Assembly (NCBI GenBank): GCA_007125005.1
Contig: SLDY01000086.1
Span: forward strand, 1 to 45,625
Reading direction: 5' to 3'
From: Natronohydrobacter sp.
Lineage (GTDB): Bacteria; Pseudomonadota; Alphaproteobacteria; Rhodobacterales; Rhodobacteraceae
Length of the DNA stretch: 45,625 nucleotides
Part shown: positions 8,343 to 17,507 of the stretch, piece after piece
Numbering within the stretch: position 1 is the stretch's first letter
How the letters are laid out: the number at the start of each line of letters is the position of its first letter
Notes under the pieces: model-generated
Told to the model about the DNA's origin: nothing
What the model saw: only the letters and a program-made list of their open reading frames with translations
The model's database searches: none
Program-made: the position numbers and the translations under genes

Positions 8343-10160
8343 GTGACACCGTGCCCAAGCCCTAAGCCCACGCGGCGCTTTGCCTCTGCCCTGTTTTGCG
8401 CAGCGCTTCTCTTTGCTGCGCCGGCGCAGGGGTTTGAGGAATTTGATATCACATTTCAGGGAGGCGACAGCGCCCTGCGTGACGCACTGCGCCGGTCCTC
8501 CTTGCTGAATGCGGCTTTCGCAGAGGGGGTTCAGGACGCGTTCGAAGTCTTTACCATCGCGCGTGCCGAATATGGGCAGTTGATCGGCATATTTTACGAG
8601 GCCGGGTTCTACGCGCCTGAAATTTCGGTGCGTATCGATGGGCGTGAGGCTGCGGATATTTCGCCGCTCAATCCGCCCGCACAGATCAACATGATAGAGC
8701 TGGAGCTTGCACCGGGGCCTGCCTTTGTATTTGGCAGCACAGCAATTGGACCGCTTGCACGGCGGACGGAACTGCCCGCCGGTTTTGCCGCTGGCGAAGC
8801 TGCGCGCAGCACAGTCATCCGCGATGCAACGCAAGAAGCGCTAGAAGGGTGGCGCGACGAGGGCCATGCATTGTCCGATGTTGCAGGGCAGGACATAACG
8901 GCGCGGCATCCGCCGGGCGAACTGGACGTTGCTGTCCAGATCGCGCCGGGGCCGCGCTTGCGGTTTGGACAATTGCGCCCCGATGGTCATGAACGCACCC
9001 GGCCCGAACGTATCGTCGAAATCGCAGGCTTGCCCACAGGTGAAGTTTTCTCGCCCCGCGATGTGCAGCGTGCCGCAGAACGGCTGCGACGCACGGGCAC
9101 TTTCGCCTCGGTTGCGTTGCGCGAGGCGCAAGAGGCAAATCCCGATGGCACGCTCGATATCGATGCATATGTTGTTGAAGCACCTTTGCGGCGGATCGGC
9201 GCGGGGGTGGAGTTTGACACCCAGGCAGGCGGCAAGCTCTCAGCATTCTGGCTACATCGCAATCTTCTGGGGGGCGCGGAGCGTTTCCGAATTGAAGGCA
9301 CGATCGGTGGGCTGGGCGCACGCAGAGGCAAGATCGATTATCGTTTGCTCACGGAATTTTCGCGCCCTGCGACCTTCACACCTGATACAACGCTCAATCT
9401 TGGCGCATTGATCGAGACCGAACGCGAGGATGATTTCGAGGCGCGGCGCGCGCGCGCAGAAATCGGGCTGGAGCATCGTTTCAGCGATGAGTTGAGCTTC
9501 GGCGGCGGTGTCGGGTTCTTGCTGGAGCGCGCAGATTTCGGGCCCAATTTCTCCATCCGGCGCGATTATCGGTTGATCCTGCTGCCCTTGTTCGTCGAGT
9601 GGGATCGGCGCGACAGCGCCCGTGCCACGACGCGCGGTTTCTTCGCGCGTGGTGAGGTTATGCCTTTTCTGGGGATCAGCGGGACAGATAGCGGCGCGCG
9701 TGCCTATGCCGATTTGCGTGGTTACAGGGCGATCAGTCAGGATGACGGGATCATACTGGCCGGGCGCATTCAGGCTGGTGCCATCTTCGGCGCGGCATTG
9801 CAGCGCACACCGCGCGATCTCCTCTTCTATTCCGGCGGCAGCGGCACAGTGCGCGGCCAGCCCTTCCAGTCGCTTGGGGTAACCAGTGGCGGGATCCGCT
9901 CGGGCGGTCGGGGATTTGCAGCGCTCTCAACTGAAGTGCGGGTGCGCGCGACCGAAACCATAGGCGTGGCGGCGTTCATGGATGCCGGCTATGTCTCTGA
10001 AGGGCCCTTCTCGGGTGCCTCCGACTGGCATGCAGGGGTGGGTCTTGGACTGCGCTATGACACGCCGGTCGGGCCATTGCGTGTAGATCTGGGCTATCCG
10101 GTTGCAGGGGCAACCGGGCGCGGGATTCAACTTTATCTGGGGATTGGACAAAGCTTCTGA
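8343..10160 (+). CDS. tamA: TamA, Omp85-family outer-membrane protein of the TAM complex
   Basis: This 605-residue protein begins with a signal peptide ([19 protein letters not shown]), continues with POTRA-like repeats to about residue 280, and ends in a 16-strand-type barrel. The last residue is Phe (LYLGIGQSF), typical of outer-membrane barrels. TamA partners TamB to move lipids or autotransporter-type proteins across the envelope. I chose the GTG at 8343, which has AAGGGA seven bases before it; no ATG lies near the signal peptide, and longer frames overlap the ahcY start region. The stop overlaps the tamB start by one base (TGATG), so the two are translationally coupled. Confidence 0.88.
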   Translation: MTPCPSPKPTRRFASALFCAALLFAAPAQGFEEFDITFQGGDSALRDALRRSSLLNAAFAEGVQDAFEVFTIARAEYGQLIGIFYEAGFYAPEISVRIDGREAADISPLNPPAQINMIELELAPGPAFVFGSTAIGPLARRTELPAGFAAGEAARSTVIRDATQEALEGWRDEGHALSDVAGQDITARHPPGELDVAVQIAPGPRLRFGQLRPDGHERTRPERIVEIAGLPTGEVFSPRDVQRAAERLRRTGTFASVALREAQEANPDGTLDIDAYVVEAPLRRIGAGVEFDTQAGGKLSAFWLHRNLLGGAERFRIEGTIGGLGARRGKIDYRLLTEFSRPATFTPDTTLNLGALIETEREDDFEARRARAEIGLEHRFSDELSFGGGVGFLLERADFGPNFSIRRDYRLILLPLFVEWDRRDSARATTRGFFARGEVMPFLGISGTDSGARAYADLRGYRAISQDDGIILAGRIQAGAIFGAALQRTPRDLLFYSGGSGTVRGQPFQSLGVTSGGIRSGGRGFAALSTEVRVRATETIGVAAFMDAGYVSEGPFSGASDWHAGVGLGLRYDTPVGPLRVDLGYPVAGATGRGIQLYLGIGQSF

Positions 10161-13100
10161 TGCGTGGCTTCAGATATATCGCTGGCTGGTGCATCGCAAC
10201 CTTATTGCTCCTGACTTCGCCCGTCCATGCCCAAGGCCTGCGCAATATGCTGCCAAACGCGGGTGAGAGCGATGCGGGCTTCCTAACGCGGCTGTTGCAG
10301 GACAACTTGTCTGAAGCCGGGCGCGAAGTCCGGATTACTGGTTTTCGCGGGGCATTATCTTCGCGTGCAACTTTCGAGAGCCTGAGCGTGGAGGATGACG
10401 AGGGGGTCTGGCTGCTCATCGAGGATGCGGCTCTACAATGGAACCGCTCGGCCCTGTTCCAGCGCCGGATGGAGATTGGCGAGATCTCGGCACGGCGGGT
10501 TACCGTGTTGCGCCCCCCGAGTGCCGAAGAGGCCTCTAGCGAGAGCGAAGAGTTGTTCAGCTTGCCGCGGTTTGAGTTGCCGGAACTGCCGGTTTCTGTG
10601 CGGCTTGACCAGTTGCGGGTCGATGAAGTTGTGCTTGGGGCAGCATTCCTTGGCGAGGAAGTCAGTGCGCGGGTCAGTGGATCTGCCGCGCTTGCTGATG
10701 GCGCTGGCGATGCGCAATTGCGGATCGAACGAATTGGGGATTTGGCCGGGGAGTTTCGCGTTGAGGGCGCGTTTTCCAATGAAACGCGTATCCTGAGCCT
10801 TGATCTGGCGCTCGAGGAAGAAGCAGGCGGACTGGCAGTGAATTTGCTCGGTATTCCGGGCGCGCCCTCCGCAGCGCTTACCGTGCAGGGCGAGGGGCTG
10901 ATCGATAACTTTGCGGCTGATATTACGCTTGCAACGGATGGTGAGCCTCGTGTTGAGGGGCAATTCGAGTTGCAGACGGCTCTGCCGGGCATTGCACAGG
11001 CTGTCTCGCTGGATCTCTCCGGGGATTTGCGACCCTTGCTGGATCCGGAATTTCATTCGTTTTTCGGCGATGACAGCCGCTTGCGCACTCAGGCGCAGCG
11101 GTTTGAGAATGGCGCATTGTCGCTGGAAGAGCTTTCGATCCGCACAGAAAAACTCGGATTGACGGGACGGTTGCACATTGGCCCTGATCGCCTACCCGAG
11201 TTGATTGACCTGCGCGGTGAGGTTAGTGCACGCGATGGCTCGCGCGTGCTCCTGCCCCTCGCCGGAGCGCGGACCACCATTGACAGCGCCGAGTTGCAGC
11301 TCGCCTTCGATGCCTCGGTTAATGAAGATTGGGAACTGACGCTGGATCTGCTCGGCTTTGATAATGGCGATTTCCGTGTTGAAAGCCTGTTTGTGGATGG
11401 GATCGGGCAGATCAGCTCGGACGGTTTTGGTGATGATATTGATGTGGTTGATGCGCTGATCGACTTCGCGGCGCTGGGCTTGGAGGCTGCAGACCCGGGC
11501 TTGAATGATGCGCTCGGGCCTGCGGTTTCGGGATCGTTGGCGGTTATCTGGCGCGAAAACCGCCCGCTCCTGCTGCCGGGTTTTCAGATCGAAGGGCGAG
11601 ATTATGAACTAAATGGTCGCGCTCAACTGGATGAGGGTGTGCTCGCAGCGAATGCGGTAGCGAGTTTTCGTGATGTTTCACGCCTTTCAACGCTGGCCGG
11701 TCGCGATTTATCCGGAAGGGTAGAGGCACGTGTCGATGCGACACTCGGGCCTGAGCGCGACCGGTTCATGCTCGCGGCGGAGATTGCCGGGCAGAATCTG
11801 ACCCTTGATCAGACCGAGCTTGACTTGTTGCTGGCCGGACGCAGCCAGATCACAATCGATGCGCATGGCGCGGATGGTCAGATAGAACTCCGCCAGCTTG
11901 AGGCGACAGCGCGCACATTGCGCGCCGATCTGCGGGGAGTGTTCTCGCAAGAGAGTGTCAGTCTCAGAGGCGAGATAGATTTCTCCGATCTGTCGGTTCT
12001 GGGGGGCGCTTTCGGCGGTGCTTTGGATGCCGAGCTTGCGGTGCAAGGCCCACTGGAGCGTGAGCGCCTCACCATCGAGGCGGTTGCGCGCAATCTGACC
12101 GTCGGGCAGGAAGATGCCAACCGCCTGCTGCGCGGCGAAACACGTCTTACGATTGAGGGGGAGCGCGACGGTCCGGCCTTCGATCTCGATGTTCTGCAGG
12201 TTGAGAATGCTGTGATCCGCCTCGGGGCGCAGGGCCGTTACGAGGCTGGCGCTTCTCGACTGGATGTTCAGACAGTGTTGCCGAATATTGGCGCCATCCG
12301 TCCGGGCTTTGGGGGGCGGATCGCAGCGGATGCAAGACTACGCGAAGAGGGCGCGACACGGCGGGTCTCACTTGAAGCGGAGGCCAATAATCTGCGCCTT
12401 GGGAATGATGCTGCTGATGGGCTGCTCGCAGGCACTCATCGCTTGAATGCTTCGGTCGTGCAGCGGCCCGAGGATATTCTGCTGGAAAGCCTGACGCTCA
12501 GCGGGCCACAACTCAACGCCAATGTGAGTGGCGCGATTGTCGATGGCCGCCCGTCGCTGACACTTGATGCGCGGCTTGCCTCGCTTGCAGCCATCGTGCC
12601 CGGCATCCCAGGCGCGGTCACTGTCGCTGGGACGGCACGCGATACAGGCGATGCCTATGCGCTTGATCTCACGCTTGGCGGGCCAGCGGGGTTCAACGCA
12701 CGGGTTGATGGCACGATCACACCTGATCTTCGGGGGAATTTACGCGCACAGGGTGGAACCGATCTTGCGCTGATCAATCCGAGGCTCGAGCCGCGCTCAA
12801 TTCAGGGGCCTGCGCAGTTCAGCGTTACGCTGGATGGGCCGTTGGCACTGGGTTCAGTAAGCGGTCAGGCGCAGGCCAATGATGTCACTGTGGTGCTGCC
12901 ACAGCAAAATATCCGCCTGACGGGGATTACGGCTGATGCACAGATCATGGCCGGGCGGGTGAGCGTCGATGTACGAGGCGCTTCCGCCAATGGCGGGCAG
13001 GTCGCACTTGACGGCGAGATTGATCTTGCGCCCCCGCTTATCGGTAATCTGCGCGCGACCTTGACGCGGCTTCGTATCATCGATCCGCAGCTTTTCGAGA

Positions 13101-14020
13101 CCGAGGTTTCCGGACAGGTTTCCATCTCGGGTGCACTGACACAAGGACCGACAATCAGCGGTGCCGTGACGCTCGATCGGACTGAACTGCGTATCCCGCG
13201 CGTGGGACTTGCCTCGCGCGGCTTCATCCCGCCCGACATCCGCCATGTCGGGGAGACGAGTGCATCGCGCACAACACGCAACCGCGCGGGCATCTTTGCA
13301 GGCGAAACTCATGGGCGCGTCCGACGGCCTGCCACACTGGATCTGACAATCGACGCCCCCAATCGCATTTTCATCCGCGGCCGTGGGCTTGATGCTGAAC
13401 TGGGCGGCTCGCTCCAGCTTACGGGAACCACAGCCGATGTGATCCCGATCGGCCAGTTCGGGCTGATCCGCGGGCGATTGGATCTCTTGGGCAATCGCTT
13501 CACGCTCAATGAAGGCTTTGCAAGCCTTCAGGGGGATCTGGTGCCTTTCGTTCGGCTCGTCGCCTCGACCGAGCGCAACGCGGTGACGGCGCAGATCGTG
13601 CTTGAAGGGCGCGCGGATGCACCAGAGATCCGGTTTGAGTCTTTGCCGCAACTCCCTGAGGAGGAGGTCGTTTCGCTGCTGCTCTTCGGGCGGGGCTTTG
13701 AAACGCTGTCGCTCTTTCAGGCGGCACAGCTTGCCTCGTCGCTCGCCACACTGTCGGGGCGCGGCGAAGGGCTGATGGAACGCTTGCGGCGCAATGTCGG
13801 ACTTGACGATCTTGATGTGCGCACGGATGAGGACGGCGAAACCTCCATCCGCCTTGGCCGCTATCTGACCGAGAATATCTACACGGATGTGGAGGTCAGT
13901 CCGCAGGGGAAAAGCGAAGTCTCGATCAATATTGACCTCTCGCCATCTGTTACCGCGCGTGGGCGCGTGGACAATCGTGGGCGGGCCAGCGTCGGGGTCT
14001 TTTTCGAGCGCGACTATTGA
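10160..14020 (+). CDS. tamB: TamB, translocation and assembly module inner-membrane component
   Basis: A 1,286-residue envelope protein. A hydrophobic N-terminal segment (YIAGWCIATLLLLTSPVHAQ) is followed by a very long run of beta-rich repeats, and the DUF490/TamB domain occupies roughly the last 350 residues (VRRPATLDLTIDAPNRIFIRG in two parts, EEEVVSLLLFGRGFETL, VNIDLSPS-like ending). TamB spans the periplasm as a lipid-conducting groove and docks on TamA, whose gene immediately precedes it. The one-base overlap at 10160 fixes the start. Length is within the usual alphaproteobacterial range and the frame is uninterrupted. Confidence 0.92.
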   Translation: MRGFRYIAGWCIATLLLLTSPVHAQGLRNMLPNAGESDAGFLTRLLQDNLSEAGREVRITGFRGALSSRATFESLSVEDDEGVWLLIEDAALQWNRSALFQRRMEIGEISARRVTVLRPPSAEEASSESEELFSLPRFELPELPVSVRLDQLRVDEVVLGAAFLGEEVSARVSGSAALADGAGDAQLRIERIGDLAGEFRVEGAFSNETRILSLDLALEEEAGGLAVNLLGIPGAPSAALTVQGEGLIDNFAADITLATDGEPRVEGQFELQTALPGIAQAVSLDLSGDLRPLLDPEFHSFFGDDSRLRTQAQRFENGALSLEELSIRTEKLGLTGRLHIGPDRLPELIDLRGEVSARDGSRVLLPLAGARTTIDSAELQLAFDASVNEDWELTLDLLGFDNGDFRVESLFVDGIGQISSDGFGDDIDVVDALIDFAALGLEAADPGLNDALGPAVSGSLAVIWRENRPLLLPGFQIEGRDYELNGRAQLDEGVLAANAVASFRDVSRLSTLAGRDLSGRVEARVDATLGPERDRFMLAAEIAGQNLTLDQTELDLLLAGRSQITIDAHGADGQIELRQLEATARTLRADLRGVFSQESVSLRGEIDFSDLSVLGGAFGGALDAELAVQGPLERERLTIEAVARNLTVGQEDANRLLRGETRLTIEGERDGPAFDLDVLQVENAVIRLGAQGRYEAGASRLDVQTVLPNIGAIRPGFGGRIAADARLREEGATRRVSLEAEANNLRLGNDAADGLLAGTHRLNASVVQRPEDILLESLTLSGPQLNANVSGAIVDGRPSLTLDARLASLAAIVPGIPGAVTVAGTARDTGDAYALDLTLGGPAGFNARVDGTITPDLRGNLRAQGGTDLALINPRLEPRSIQGPAQFSVTLDGPLALGSVSGQAQANDVTVVLPQQNIRLTGITADAQIMAGRVSVDVRGASANGGQVALDGEIDLAPPLIGNLRATLTRLRIIDPQLFETEVSGQVSISGALTQGPTISGAVTLDRTELRIPRVGLASRGFIPPDIRHVGETSASRTTRNRAGIFAGETHGRVRRPATLDLTIDAPNRIFIRGRGLDAELGGSLQLTGTTADVIPIGQFGLIRGRLDLLGNRFTLNEGFASLQGDLVPFVRLVASTERNAVTAQIVLEGRADAPEIRFESLPQLPEEEVVSLLLFGRGFETLSLFQAAQLASSLATLSGRGEGLMERLRRNVGLDDLDVRTDEDGETSIRLGRYLTENIYTDVEVSPQGKSEVSINIDLSPSVTARGRVDNRGRASVGVFFERDY

Positions 14021-14031
14021 GGAGAGCTGAG

Positions 14032-14793
14032 ATGGCGTTTGATGAAAGCGAGCTTGCTGGCAAGGCAGTGCTTATAACAGGTGCAAGCCGTGGGATCGGC
14101 ATGGAAGCAGCCCGGGCCTTTGCGAAAGCAGGGGCCAGATTGGGCATCGCGGCCCGTAGCGATGCGGCATTGCGAGAGCTGGCGCGCGAGACTGGCGCGT
14201 TGGCGATTCCGTGCGATGTGGCTGATTTCGCGGCGGTCGAGCAGGCTGTGGCCAGTATGCAGGCAGAGTTTGGCCGCCTTGACGTGCTGATCAACAATGC
14301 TGGCGTGATAGAACCGATTGCGCCGCTGGCACAGGTCGATCCAGCCGAGTTCGGGCGGCTTATAGATATCAACCTCAAAGGTGTGCTGCATGGGTTGCGC
14401 GCAGCGCTGCCAGTAATGCAACAGCAAAGATCCGGGACAATCATCACAGTCGGGTCGGGTGCCGCCCATAACCCGCTGGAGGGCTGGGGCGCTTACTGTA
14501 GTTCCAAGGCTGGCGCATGGATGCTCACCCGTGTTGCCGATATCGAGGCACGGGGGCGGAATGTTCGGGTTATGAGCCTCTCGCCGGGGACTGTTGCGAC
14601 CGAGATGCAGCGTACGATCAAGGCGAGCCGGATCAACGCCGTGAGCCAGCTCGACTGGTCTGCGCATATTCCGCCTGAATGGCCCGCGCAGGCGCTCATG
14701 TGGATGTGCACGTCTGATGCTGATGATCATGTCGGCCACGAAGTATCGCTGCGCGACGAGAGCCTGCGCCGCCGCATCGGGCTTCTCGCATGA
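14032..14793 (+). CDS. Short-chain dehydrogenase/reductase
   Basis: A 253-residue SDR protein with the cofactor loop LITGASRGIGMEAA (14-27), NNAG at 88-91, Ser142 and the Tyr155/Lys159 pair (GAYCSSKAGAW). The family oxidises or reduces alcohols and ketones with NAD(P); the substrate cannot be told. ATG 14032 follows GAGGAGAGCTGAG; a TTG five codons earlier is less likely. It starts 11 bases after tamB and its stop overlaps the next gene as ATGA. It is probably transcribed with tamAB and the crotonase-like gene, a pairing that suggests acyl-CoA or lipid chemistry without proving it. Confidence 0.85.
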   Translation: MAFDESELAGKAVLITGASRGIGMEAARAFAKAGARLGIAARSDAALRELARETGALAIPCDVADFAAVEQAVASMQAEFGRLDVLINNAGVIEPIAPLAQVDPAEFGRLIDINLKGVLHGLRAALPVMQQQRSGTIITVGSGAAHNPLEGWGAYCSSKAGAWMLTRVADIEARGRNVRVMSLSPGTVATEMQRTIKASRINAVSQLDWSAHIPPEWPAQALMWMCTSDADDHVGHEVSLRDESLRRRIGLLA

Positions 14794-15404
14794 TTCAAGC
14801 AATCCGTGAGGGAAGTATCTGGACACTGACCCTAGACCGGCCAGAGAAAGCGAATTCCCTTACTGCCGAGATGCTGCGCGCACTGTGCCACAGCGTTGAC
14901 GCCGCGACACAGGCGCAGGCGCGCGTGCTGATCCTGACCGGCACGGGGCGTGTGTTCAGTGCGGGTGCAGATCTGGACGAAGCCCGCACCGGGCTTGCCA
15001 CTTCCGCGCTTTGGGAGGACCTTTCAGGCCGGATTGCCTCTGCCGATTGCCTTACGATTGCTGCACTCAATGGTACGATGGCAGGCGGCGCTTTCGGGAT
15101 GGCACTGGCCTGTGATCTGCGGCTTTGCGTGCCGGAAGCGAAATTCTTCTACCCGGTAATGAAGCTGGGGTTTCTGCCACAACCATCTGATCCGGGGCGT
15201 TTGTCCGCGCTTATTGGCCCTGCACGCACCAAGATGATTCTGATGGCAGGCGCGAAGATAGAAGCCTCGGAGGCGCGCGACTGGGGGCTTGTAGACCGTA
15301 TCGTCGCGCCGAATGATTTGATGAAAACTGCATTTGCGCTTGCCGCGGGTGCTGCAAGCGCGCGGCTGTCGCATGTTGTGGCGATAAATCGCATGGTCCC
15401 GTAA
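14790..15404 (+). CDS. Crotonase-fold (enoyl-CoA hydratase/isomerase-like) protein, catalytic Glu pair missing
   Basis: A 204-residue crotonase-fold protein, clearly shorter than the usual 255-260. The oxyanion-hole segment NGTMAGGAFGMALACDLRL and the acyl-CoA pocket text FSAGADLDEA are recognisable. Aligned by eye to rat enoyl-CoA hydratase, the positions of Glu144 and Glu164 are Gly and Val (AGGAFGMA and FFYPVMKLG), so a normal hydratase mechanism is unlikely. The C-terminal trimer helices also look short. It overlaps the SDR gene by four bases, so the two are translationally coupled. It could be an isomerase, thioesterase or non-catalytic CoA-binding member; the function is not assigned. 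Confidence 0.75.
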   Translation: MIQAIREGSIWTLTLDRPEKANSLTAEMLRALCHSVDAATQAQARVLILTGTGRVFSAGADLDEARTGLATSALWEDLSGRIASADCLTIAALNGTMAGGAFGMALACDLRLCVPEAKFFYPVMKLGFLPQPSDPGRLSALIGPARTKMILMAGAKIEASEARDWGLVDRIVAPNDLMKTAFALAAGAASARLSHVVAINRMVP

Positions 15405-15450
15405 GCAAGTCTGCTTTGCCTCCCGCACGAATATGGGTAAGGTCGTGTCT

Positions 15451-15801
15451 ATGAACGCGTTTGTGCGAATGTATGCCAGCCTTGCGCTTGCACTGATTGT
15501 TGCGCTGTCTGGCATCACGCATGCGCAGGCCCGCCATTCGGCGCATAGCGCGCAGACGATGGTCATCTGCACCGGCTACGGGCTCGTGCGGATAACGCTG
15601 GACGCTGAAGGAAACCCGGTTGAGCAGACGCTGCCCTGCCCCGATTGCGTTCTGTCGTCCGCGGCCCTTCTGCCCGAGGGTATGGCGCTGCCAAGACTTC
15701 GGTCAGGCTTGCAGACGCTTTATCCGCACATGCAAAGCCTCTGGCAGGGGGGTTCGGCGGGATTTTGGTCCGAGAGCCGCAGCCCACCCCACCTTGTTTG
15801 A
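15451..15801 (+). CDS. Small exported protein, DUF2946-like, paired with copper chaperone gene
   Basis: About 116 residues with an N-terminal signal segment (MYASLALALIVALSGITHAQA), a His-rich start to the mature part (RHSAHSAQTMVICTG) and a CPDC pair at mid-length. This resembles small DUF2946-type periplasmic proteins encoded beside copper genes, but the resemblance is by pattern only. The ATG at 15451 has AAGG nine bases upstream; an ATG at 15433 would add six residues. The PCu(A)C-type gene starts 40 bases after its stop. Metal handling in the periplasm is an inference from cysteines, histidines and neighbour. Confidence 0.6.
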   Translation: MNAFVRMYASLALALIVALSGITHAQARHSAHSAQTMVICTGYGLVRITLDAEGNPVEQTLPCPDCVLSSAALLPEGMALPRLRSGLQTLYPHMQSLWQGGSAGFWSESRSPPHLV

Positions 15802-15841
15802 GACGTTTTCGCTTTTGCTCTCAGACAAGGATAACACTCAA

Positions 15842-16333
15842 ATGAAACGTATCGTTCTTCCCGCCGCAATCGCGGCAGCTTTCGCTTTGCCCGCATTTGC
15901 CTGCGACGGGCTTCATATTATCGATCCCTATGCGCGCGCTTCCACCACGATGTCACAATCGGGTGCGGCGTTCATGAGGCTCGCCAATCACGGAACGCAG
16001 GATTGCCGCATCATCGGTGCGCGCTCGGATGTGGCACAGCGCGTGGAACTGCACACGCATATTGAGGATGATGCCGGCGTGATGCGCATGGTCGAGGTCG
16101 AAGAAGGGTTCATGGTTCCGGCCGGTGGTGAGCACAGTCTTGCGCGTGGCAGCGATCATCTGATGTTTCTTGGCCTTGTGAGACCACTGGAACATGGCGA
16201 TGACATCAATGTCACCCTCGTTTTCGAGGCAGGCGCGGATCTTGAGATCACCATGCCAGTTGATCTTGAGCGTATGCCCGAACATGGACCCGGGCACGCA
16301 GATGGTCATTCCCACGGCCATTCGCATGATTGA
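15842..16333 (+). CDS. Periplasmic copper chaperone PCu(A)C family protein
   Basis: This 163-residue exported protein starts with a signal peptide (MKRIVLPAAIAAAFALPAFA). The mature part has the family ligands: Met in STTMSQSGAAFMRL, and His/Met in ELHTHIEDDAGVMRMVEVE, PAGGEHSLARGSDHLMFLGL. A His-rich tail (GPGHADGHSHGHSHD) is an extra metal-binding extension found in some members. PCu(A)C proteins carry Cu(I) to the CuA site of cytochrome c oxidase. The gene follows the small cysteine-bearing exported protein and ends just before a strong hairpin. The ribosome site before ATG 15842 is weak. Confidence 0.88.
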   Translation: MKRIVLPAAIAAAFALPAFACDGLHIIDPYARASTTMSQSGAAFMRLANHGTQDCRIIGARSDVAQRVELHTHIEDDAGVMRMVEVEEGFMVPAGGEHSLARGSDHLMFLGLVRPLEHGDDINVTLVFEAGADLEITMPVDLERMPEHGPGHADGHSHGHSHD

Positions 16334-16344
16334 AACGAAAGGGC

Positions 16345-16368
16345 AGAGGGCCGCTTATGCGGCCCTCT
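16345..16368. terminator. Hairpin between copper chaperone and phosphatase genes
   Basis: AGAGGGCCGC (16345-16354) and GCGGCCCTCT (16359-16368) form a perfect 10-bp stem with loop TTAT, 11 bases after the chaperone stop and 12 bases before the phosphatase start. No T tract follows, so it is a likely but incomplete terminator; it also puts structure close to the next start codon. Confidence 0.6.
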
Positions 16369-16380
16369 GGGGCTCAAGAA

Positions 16381-16854
16381 ATGGATGATCACACACCACG
16401 CGTTCTGTTTGTCTGCCTTGGTAATATCTGCCGCTCGCCCACAGCGCATGGTGTCTTTCGGGCCAAAGCGCGGGCGGCAGGGCTGGAGGTCATTACAGAT
16501 TGTGCCGGAACCGGTAACTGGCATATCGGCAGCGCGCCAGACCGTCGTGCCCAGCGCAGCGCTGCCGCGCGTGGTTACGATCTTTCGGATTTACGCGCGC
16601 GCCAGTTCATACCTGCCGATTATGAACGTTTCGATCTGATCCTGGCAATGGATCGAACCAATCTGCGTGATCTCGAAGCGCAAAGGCCGCAGGGAAACAA
16701 CATCCCTGTCCGGCTGTTTCGCAGCCGGATCAAGACGGATGCCACGGATATACCGGATCCCTATTTCAATGATAACTTTGATGAGGTGTTGGCGATGATC
16801 GAGCTTTGCGCCGATGCTCTGGTGAAAGATTTGCATCGAAAAGGGCAGCCCTGA
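16381..16854 (+). CDS. Low-molecular-weight protein tyrosine phosphatase
   Basis: A 157-residue cytoplasmic phosphatase. The P-loop CLGNICRS begins at Cys12, with Arg18, and the acid loop IPDPYFND contains Asp126, both in the expected places. Length is standard. I chose ATG 16381 because the protein then begins six residues before the first beta strand; an upstream in-frame start at 16330 would read through the hairpin at 16345-16368. Substrates could be phosphotyrosine proteins or arsenate-like anions, but no ars genes are present. Ribosome site weak (GGGGCTCAAGAA). Confidence 0.9.
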   Translation: MDDHTPRVLFVCLGNICRSPTAHGVFRAKARAAGLEVITDCAGTGNWHIGSAPDRRAQRSAAARGYDLSDLRARQFIPADYERFDLILAMDRTNLRDLEAQRPQGNNIPVRLFRSRIKTDATDIPDPYFNDNFDEVLAMIELCADALVKDLHRKGQP

Positions 16855-16894
16855 GCGTGTCAGAGGCTGCCCTCAAATAGCGGTTTCGTTGGCC

Positions 16895-17212
16895 TCAGCG
16901 GCCTGCGCAAGCTTGTTCTGCAGCAGCACCAAAGGCACGATAACGCGTCCAGAATTCATTGTCGCGGCTGTTGCGCGACATACGGACATCCTGCGCACGC
17001 TGCGGATCCCGGAAGAACGTCGCGGCGCGGCGTTGCTCTGCTCGTGTAAGGGTGCGTTGGGCCACGGAATCGATGCAGCGGCACATGGCGCGCGTGGCTT
17101 GAGCACGGTCCAGCCGAAGACAGGCGCTCTCAACCGGCCCCGCGGTAGCAATGCTTGGCACCAGTGGCATCGCGATGACGGCCAGCGCTGCAGCAAGGAT
17201 GATTTGTTTCAT
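16895..17212 (-). CDS. Small exported protein of unknown function, conserved-cysteine type
   Basis: A 105-residue protein with a clear signal peptide (IILAAALAVIAMPLVPSIATA). The mature part contains Cys in ESACLRL, MCRCID and the terminal EQACAG, which could form disulphides in the periplasm, plus a charged central helix. Similar proteins in Rhodobacteraceae are sometimes labelled arginine transporter; I see no transmembrane transporter topology and do not endorse that label. It is convergent with the phosphatase gene and single in its transcription unit. Function unknown. Confidence 0.72.
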   Translation of the reverse strand: MKQIILAAALAVIAMPLVPSIATAGPVESACLRLDRAQATRAMCRCIDSVAQRTLTRAEQRRAATFFRDPQRAQDVRMSRNSRDNEFWTRYRAFGAAAEQACAGR

Positions 17213-17507
17213 GTATGCCCTCTTTGGGTTACCTGTTTTTTTGTACTATCCGCGACCGCTCAACTCGGCTTGCGATGACCGGGTTGTTCATTGCGATAGC
17301 GGAACTGCCTCAGTTCTCGATCTGTGCACAATACCAGAATCAACCTAAAATTTGCCAATAAATTGTTAGCGCTTGGGCATTTTGTCTCAGCTGCATTCCG
17401 CTTTGGCGCAGGTATTGCGGGCGTGTGGATGCAAGCTACCAGACATAGGCAAGACCAGCTACCGCTTTACGCCGCAAGGCTTGCGCAGCAGGCCGAAACC
17501 TTGCGAA

